DNA of 64,000 nt from Cymbidium sinense (taxonomy: Eukaryota > Streptophyta > Magnoliopsida > Asparagales > Orchidaceae), in NCBI GenBank assembly GCA_021442155.1, contig CM038214.1:25011808-25075807 (forward strand), read 5' to 3'. A program made the position numbers and the translations under genes. The notes beneath the pieces are model-generated. The model was not told where the DNA came from. It searched no databases and saw nothing but the letters and a program-made list of their open reading frames with translations. The first letter of the stretch is position 1; every line of letters starts with the position of its first letter. Shown here piece after piece: positions 58,848 through 64,000 of the stretch.

Positions 58848-61105
58848 AATTAAGTAGTTGGTTTATTTAGTTTATTTTTTTTATTTATTTTAGTTTATTT
58901 TATTTTTATTCTTATTAAGGGTTTATTTATTTTTATTTAGTTTAGATTATTTATTTTAGTTTATTTTTTAGGTTTAGGTTTAGGTTTAGGTTTATTTTTT
59001 AGTTTAGTTTTATTTTTATTTTTTTATGTTTAGGTTTTATTTTTTATTTTTAGGTTTTGGTTAAAATTTTTATTTTATTTTTTTAGATTTAGGTTTTAGG
59101 TTTTTATTTTAGGTTTATTTTTTTTAGGTTTATTTTTTTTATTATGTTTATTTTTAATTTAGTTTATTGTATTTAGTTTAAGTTTAGGTTTAGGTTTGGT
59201 TTATTTTAGGTTTAGGTTTTATTTATTTTAGTTTATTTTATTTTAGTTTAGGTTTAAGTTTATTTTATTTTATTTTTTAGGTTTTGGTTTTTTTTTAGGT
59301 TTAGGGTTTAGGGTTTAGGGTTGTAAGTTTTAGGGTTTGGAGTTTATAGTTTAGATTTTTGGGTTTAGGGTTTAGGGTTTAGGGTTTAAGGTTTTAGGGA
59401 TTAGTGTTTAGGGTTTAGGGTTTAGGGTTTAAGGTTTTAGGGTTTAGGGTTTAGTGTTGTAGGTTTAGGGTTAGGATTTTTTTTTATGTTAAGTAAACTA
59501 ATAGGTTTAGATTTATTTAGTTTATTTTTTCATTTTAGTTTTTTGTACTTTTTTATTTAGGTTTATTTTTATTTTTATTTATATTTAAGTTTTTATTTAG
59601 TTTTCATTTTCTTTTATTTTAAGTTTATTTTATTTTTATTTTTGGATAAATTTTTATTTTATTTAGGTTTTTTATTTTTTTCTTTAGTTTTATTTATTAT
59701 TTATTTTATTTTAGTGTAGTTTTTATTTTTTATTTTTTTATATTTTTAGGTTTAGGATTAGGTTTTAGTTTATGTTTTTATTTTATTTTATTTGTTTTTA
59801 TTTTGGTTTAGGTTTTTTATTTATTTTAGTTTCATTTAGTTTAGGTTTAAGTGTTTTTTAGTTTAGGTTTAGGTTACTTTATTCATTTAGGGTTAAGGTT
59901 TGGGGTTTATTTAGGGTTTAAGGTTATTAGGTTAGGGTTTAGGTTTTTAAGTTTAGTTTAGGGTTTTGTGTTTAGGGTTCAAGATTTTTAGAGTTTAGGG
60001 TTTAAGTTTAGTTTAGTTATAGGTTGAGTTCAGATTTAGGTTTAGGGTTTAGGTTTTTTTTTTAGGTTTTAGGGTTTAACTTTGGTGTTTAAGTTTAGGG
60101 TTTAGTTTTAGGGTTTATTTTATTTTGATTAGTTTAGGTTTAGTTTATTTAGTATTTAGGGTTCAAGTTTAGGTTTTAGGTTTAATTTTAGTTTTAGTTT
60201 AGGGTTTGGGTTTTGGGTTTTGGGTTTTGGGTTTTGGGTTTTACGGTTTTGGCTTTAGGTGGTTTAAGGTTGTAGGTTTAGGTTTAGGGTTTTCTTTAGG
60301 GTTTTAGGTTGAGGGTTTGGGGTTTAGGTTTTAGGTTTAGGGTGCATGTTTTAGTTTAGGTTTATTTTTAAAATATGTAAACTGGTAGGTTTTGGTTTTT
60401 TTAGTTTTTTTTTAGAATTTAGGGTTTAGGGTTTAAGATTAGGGCTTTTTTTTAATTTAGTATATTTAGGTTTATTTAGTTTATTTTTATTTATTTTAGT
60501 TTATTTTATTTTTTATTCTTATTTTGGTTATGTTTTTTTATTTTGTTTGGTTTTATTTATTTTAGGTTTATTTATTTTTATTTTTTAGGTTTAGGTTTAG
60601 GTTTAGGTTTATTTTTTTAAGTTTAGTTTTATTTTATTTCATTTTTAGGTTTAGGTTTATTTTTTATTTTTAGGTTTGTATTTTCTTTTTTTATGTTTAG
60701 GTTTTGTTTTATTTTAGGTTTATTTTATGTTTTTTATTTTAGTTTAGGTTTATTTTAGTTTATTTTATTTTATTTAGGGTTTAGGTTTAGGTTTCATTTA
60801 TTTTAGTTTAGTTTGTTTTAAGGTTTTATTTATTTTAGTTTATTTTATTTTATTTAGTTTAGGTTTAGGTTTGGGTTTAGGATATTTTAGGTTTTATTTA
60901 TTTTAGTTTAGTTTATTTTAATATATGTTTAGGTTTATTTTAGTTTATTTATTTTAGGCTTTGGTTTTTTCTCATGTTTAGGGTTTAAGGTTTCGGGTTC
61001 ACGGTTTAGGGTTTAGGGTTTAGGGTTGTAAGTTTTAGGGTTTGTGGTTTAGGGTTTAGGGTTAGGATTTGTTTTTGTTTTATTTTTGATTTTTTTTTTC
61101 ATTTT
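58848..61105 (+). repeat. Satellite domain right of LINE E, second part
   Basis: Tags at about 58847 (TTAAGTAGTTGG), 59487 (ATGTTAAGTAAACTAATAGG) and 60371 (AAATATGTAAACTGGTAGG). A run of about five TTTTGGG units lies at 60204-60243. TTTAGGG-rich parts at about 59295-59475, 59880-60080 and 60960-61070. No gene seen. Confidence 0.87.
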
Positions 61106-64000
61106 TTTATGTTAAGTAAACTAAAAGGATAAGGTTTATTTAGTTTAATTTTTATTTATTATAGTTTATTTTACTTTTTTATTTATGTTTATTTTATTTT
61201 CATTTTTACTTATGTTTTTATTTAATTTATATTTTATTTTATTTTAGGTTTATTTTATTTTTATTTTATGTTTAGTTTTTATTTTATTTAAGTTTTTTAT
61301 TTTTTTTCTTTAGTTTTGGTTTTTATTTATTTTATTTTAGTTTCATTTTAATTTTTTATTTCTTTCTTTTTAGGTTTAGGTTTAGGATTTAGTTTATGTT
61401 ATTATTTTATTTTATTTTTTTATTTTATTTTGGTTTAGGTTCTTTTATATATTTTATTTTTAAGTTTTAGCTTTTGCAGGTTTTGGGTTAGTTTGGTTTA
61501 GTTAGGTTTGGGCTTCTTTAGGTTTTTAAGGGTTTATGAGTTTAGTTTTAGTTTAGGGTTATAGGTTTAAGTTGGGGTTTAGGGTTTTTTTAGGTTTTAG
61601 GTTTTAATTTAGGTTTATGGTTTAGGGTTTAGGGTTTAGGTTTTAGGTTTAGGTTTAGGGTTAGGACTTATGGTTTAGGGTTTAGGGATTAGTGTTTAGA
61701 CTTTAGGGTTTAGAGTTTTTAGGGTTTAAGGTTTAGCATTTAGGCTTTACAATTTAGGGTTTAGGGTTTAGGGATTAGGGTTTGGCTTTAGGGTTTAGGC
61801 TTGTTGGTTTAGGGTTTTAGCTCTAGGGTTAGGGTTTTTTAGGGTTTATGGCTTAGGGTTTAGGGTTTCTTTTGGTTTAGGGTTTAGGTTTTAGTTTTGG
61901 TTTATTTTTAAAATAAGTAAAATGGTAGGTTTTTGTCTTTTTTAGCTTATTTTTTTGGGTTTAGAGAAGGTTCATGGTTTTTTTTAAGAAATTAGTAAAA
62001 GTAGGTTTATTTTGTTTATTTTTTATTTATTTTAGTTTATTTTATTTTTTATTTTTATTTAGTTTGGTTTATTTATTTTATGTTTATTTATTTTTGTTTA
62101 TTTTTTAGGTTTAGTTTTAGTGTTATGTTTATTTTTTAGTTTAGTTTTATTTTTATTTTATTTTTTAGTTTTTGGTTTTATCTTTTATTTATAAGTTCTA
62201 TTTTCTTTTTTTTTTTTAGGTTTAGGTTTTTTAATTTTTTTAGGTTTATTTTTTTTTAGGTTTAGATTTATTTTTAGTTTATTTTGCTTTATTTAGTTTA
62301 GTTTTATGTTTATGTTTAGCACATTTTAGGTTTAGGTTTTATTTATTTTAGTTTAGGTTTTTGTTTATTTTATTTGTTTATTTATTTTATTTAGTTTAGG
62401 TTTAGGTTTAGGTTTACTTTATGTTAGGTTCATGTTTAAGTTTTATTTATTTTAGTTTAGTTTATTTTAGTTTAGGTTTAGATTTTATTTATTTTAATTT
62501 TTTTAAAATTAAGTAAACTAGCAGACTTAAATTTAATTAGTTTATTTTTTATTTATTTTAGTTTATTTTATTTTTTATTTTTATGTAGGTTCATTTTTTA
62601 TGTTTATTTAGAATAGTTTATTTATTTTAGTTTTGGTTTTTTATTTTTGTTTATTTTTTTAGGTTTAGGTTTATTTCTTAGTTGAGTTTTATTTTTATTT
62701 TTATTTTTTTATGTTTAGGTTTCATTTTTTATTTTAGGTTTAGGTTTAGGTTTTTATTTTATTTTTCTAGGTTTAGGTTTAGGTTTTATTTTAGGTTTAT
62801 TTTTAGGTTTTATTTTTTAGGTTTAGGTTTATTTTTAGTTTATTTTATTTTATTTAGTTTAGGTTTAGGTTTAGGTTTAGGTTATTTTAGGTTTAGGTTT
62901 AGGTTTTATTTATTTTAGTTTATTTTATTTTAGTTTAAGTTTAGGTTTATTTTATTTTGTTTATTTAAGGTTTAGGTTTTTTTTAGTTTAGTATTTATGT
63001 TTTATTCTTTAATTATTTTTAGGTTTATTTTTTAGGTTCAAGTTTTTATTTAATTTTTATTTTATTTTATTTTAGGTTTATTTTATTTTTATTTTACGTT
63101 TACTTTTTATTTTGTTTAGGTTTTTTTAGTTCATTCTATTTTTAATTTAGTTTAGATTTTTATTTATTTTATTTTAGCTTTATTTTTATTTTTTTATTTT
63201 ATTTTTAGGTTTAGGTTTTAGTTTATGTTTTTATTTTATTTTATTATTTTATTTTACTTAGGTTTAGGTTTGTTTATTAATTTTATTTTTAGGTTTTCTT
63301 TGTTTAGGTTTAGGTTTCTAAGTTTTTAGGGTTTATGGTTTAGTGTTTTGATTTTATGGTTTAGGGTATATGGTTTAGGGCTTGGGGTTTAGGGTTTAGG
63401 GTTTAAGGTTGTAGATTTTAGGGTTTAGGGATTAGGGTTTAGAGTATAGTGTTTAGGGTTTTAGGGTTTTAGGGTTTAGGGTTTAGGGTTTCGGGTTTAG
63501 GGTTTAAGGTTTAGAGTTTAAGGTTTAGGGTTTTAGGGTTTACGGTTTAGGGTTTAGTGTTGTAGGTTTAGGGTTTAGGGTTTAGGTTTTTTTTTTGTAA
63601 TTTTTTTAAATTAAGTAGACTAGTAGGTTTAAGTTTATTTAGTTTAATTTTTTTATATATTTTAGTTTATTTTATTTTATTTATTTTTATTTAGGTTTAT
63701 TTTTATCTTGATTTTGTTTAGTTTATTTAGTTTAGTTTATTTTTTTAGGTTTAGGTTTATTTTTTATTTTAGTTTTATTTTTTTACTTTATTTTTTAGGT
63801 TTAGGTTTTATTTTTTATTTTTAAGTTTAGGTTTTTTTTACGCTTAAATTTTTTGTTCTTATTTTAGGTTTATTTGTAGGTATAATTTTTTTGTTTAAGT
63901 TTAGGTTTATTTTTATTTTATTTTATTTTAATTTGTTTAGGTTTAGGTTTTGGTCTAGTTTATTTTAGGTTTAGGTTTAGGTTATAATTATTTTAGTTTA
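61106..64000 (+). repeat. Satellite domain to the window end
   Basis: Tags at about 61109 (ATGTTAAGTAAACTAAAAGG), 61908 (AAATAAGTAAAATGGTAGG), 61990, 62509 (TTAAGTAAACTAGCAG) and 63610 (TTAAGTAGACTAGTAGG). TTTAGGG-rich parts at about 61490-61890 and 63320-63590. The plus-strand open frame 62682-62918 is a Phe/Arg low-complexity product of the repeat. The array continues past 64000. Confidence 0.88.

Noticed and set aside
62682..62918. Plus-strand Phe/Arg-rich open frame
   Set aside because: Low-complexity translation of TTTATTTTTAGG words; the same applies to 30433-30633.
1916..64000. Whole pattern as an assembly artefact
   Set aside because: Not excluded, but tags, junctions and insert order are consistent and individually diverged, which argues against a collapsed or invented array. 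Spanning long reads would decide.

Overview
This is repeat-dominated nuclear DNA from a land plant, most likely a flowering plant. Three things point there: TTTAGGG (plant-type telomere) heptamers through most of the window, L1-type LINEs with a DUF4283/zinc-knuckle ORF1 and an ORF2 ending in an RNase H domain, and repeated 3'-end fragments of a plant glycine-rich RNA-binding protein (GRP) gene. I see no intact protein-coding gene, tRNA, rRNA or CRISPR array. All boundaries were read by eye and are good to about 5-20 bp.

Background: about 45 kb is a degenerate satellite built from telomere-like words. G-rich blocks (TTTAGGG with TTTAGG, TTTAAGG and TTTTGGG variants) alternate with T/A-rich blocks (TTTATTTTAGG words). 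Many T/A blocks begin with the tag TTAAGTAAACTGGTAGG or a relative, and the order of words inside them is conserved, so this is a complex satellite with long monomers rather than plain interstitial telomere. Two blocks differ: a TTTAGG/TTTAAG hexamer type (1916-3210 and 24026-24900) and a TTA-rich type (15956-18540).

Embedded sequences: (1) five L1-type LINE pieces on the minus strand: A 1-1915, B 12496-15955 (ORF2 absent), C 22697-24025, D 33521-34520 (3' region only) and E 47377-56216 (nearly complete, about 8.8 kb, many lesions). (2) Nine minus-strand copies of the last part and 3' UTR of a GRP gene, mostly about 330-480 bp, starting near 3211, 5057, 7886, 18806, 25236, 27168, 32697, 34586 and 38494. 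(3) A 339-bp 3' end of an RTE-type LINE nested in LINE B, with a 15-bp target-site duplication. (4) A 150-bp unidentified patch at 11211-11363.

Every L1 and GRP piece has the same polarity: its sense strand is the CCCTAAA strand. GRP copies share both junctions with telomeric sequence and several have a short A-run at the 3' junction. LINEs A and C share their 5' junction, and both are followed by the hexamer array and then a GRP copy about 1.2-1.3 kb away. I infer a few founding retro-insertions into telomere-like DNA, followed by amplification and segmental duplication. The window is best described as a decayed telomere-derived heterochromatic domain (subtelomeric, pericentromeric or knob-like; the sequence alone does not say which).
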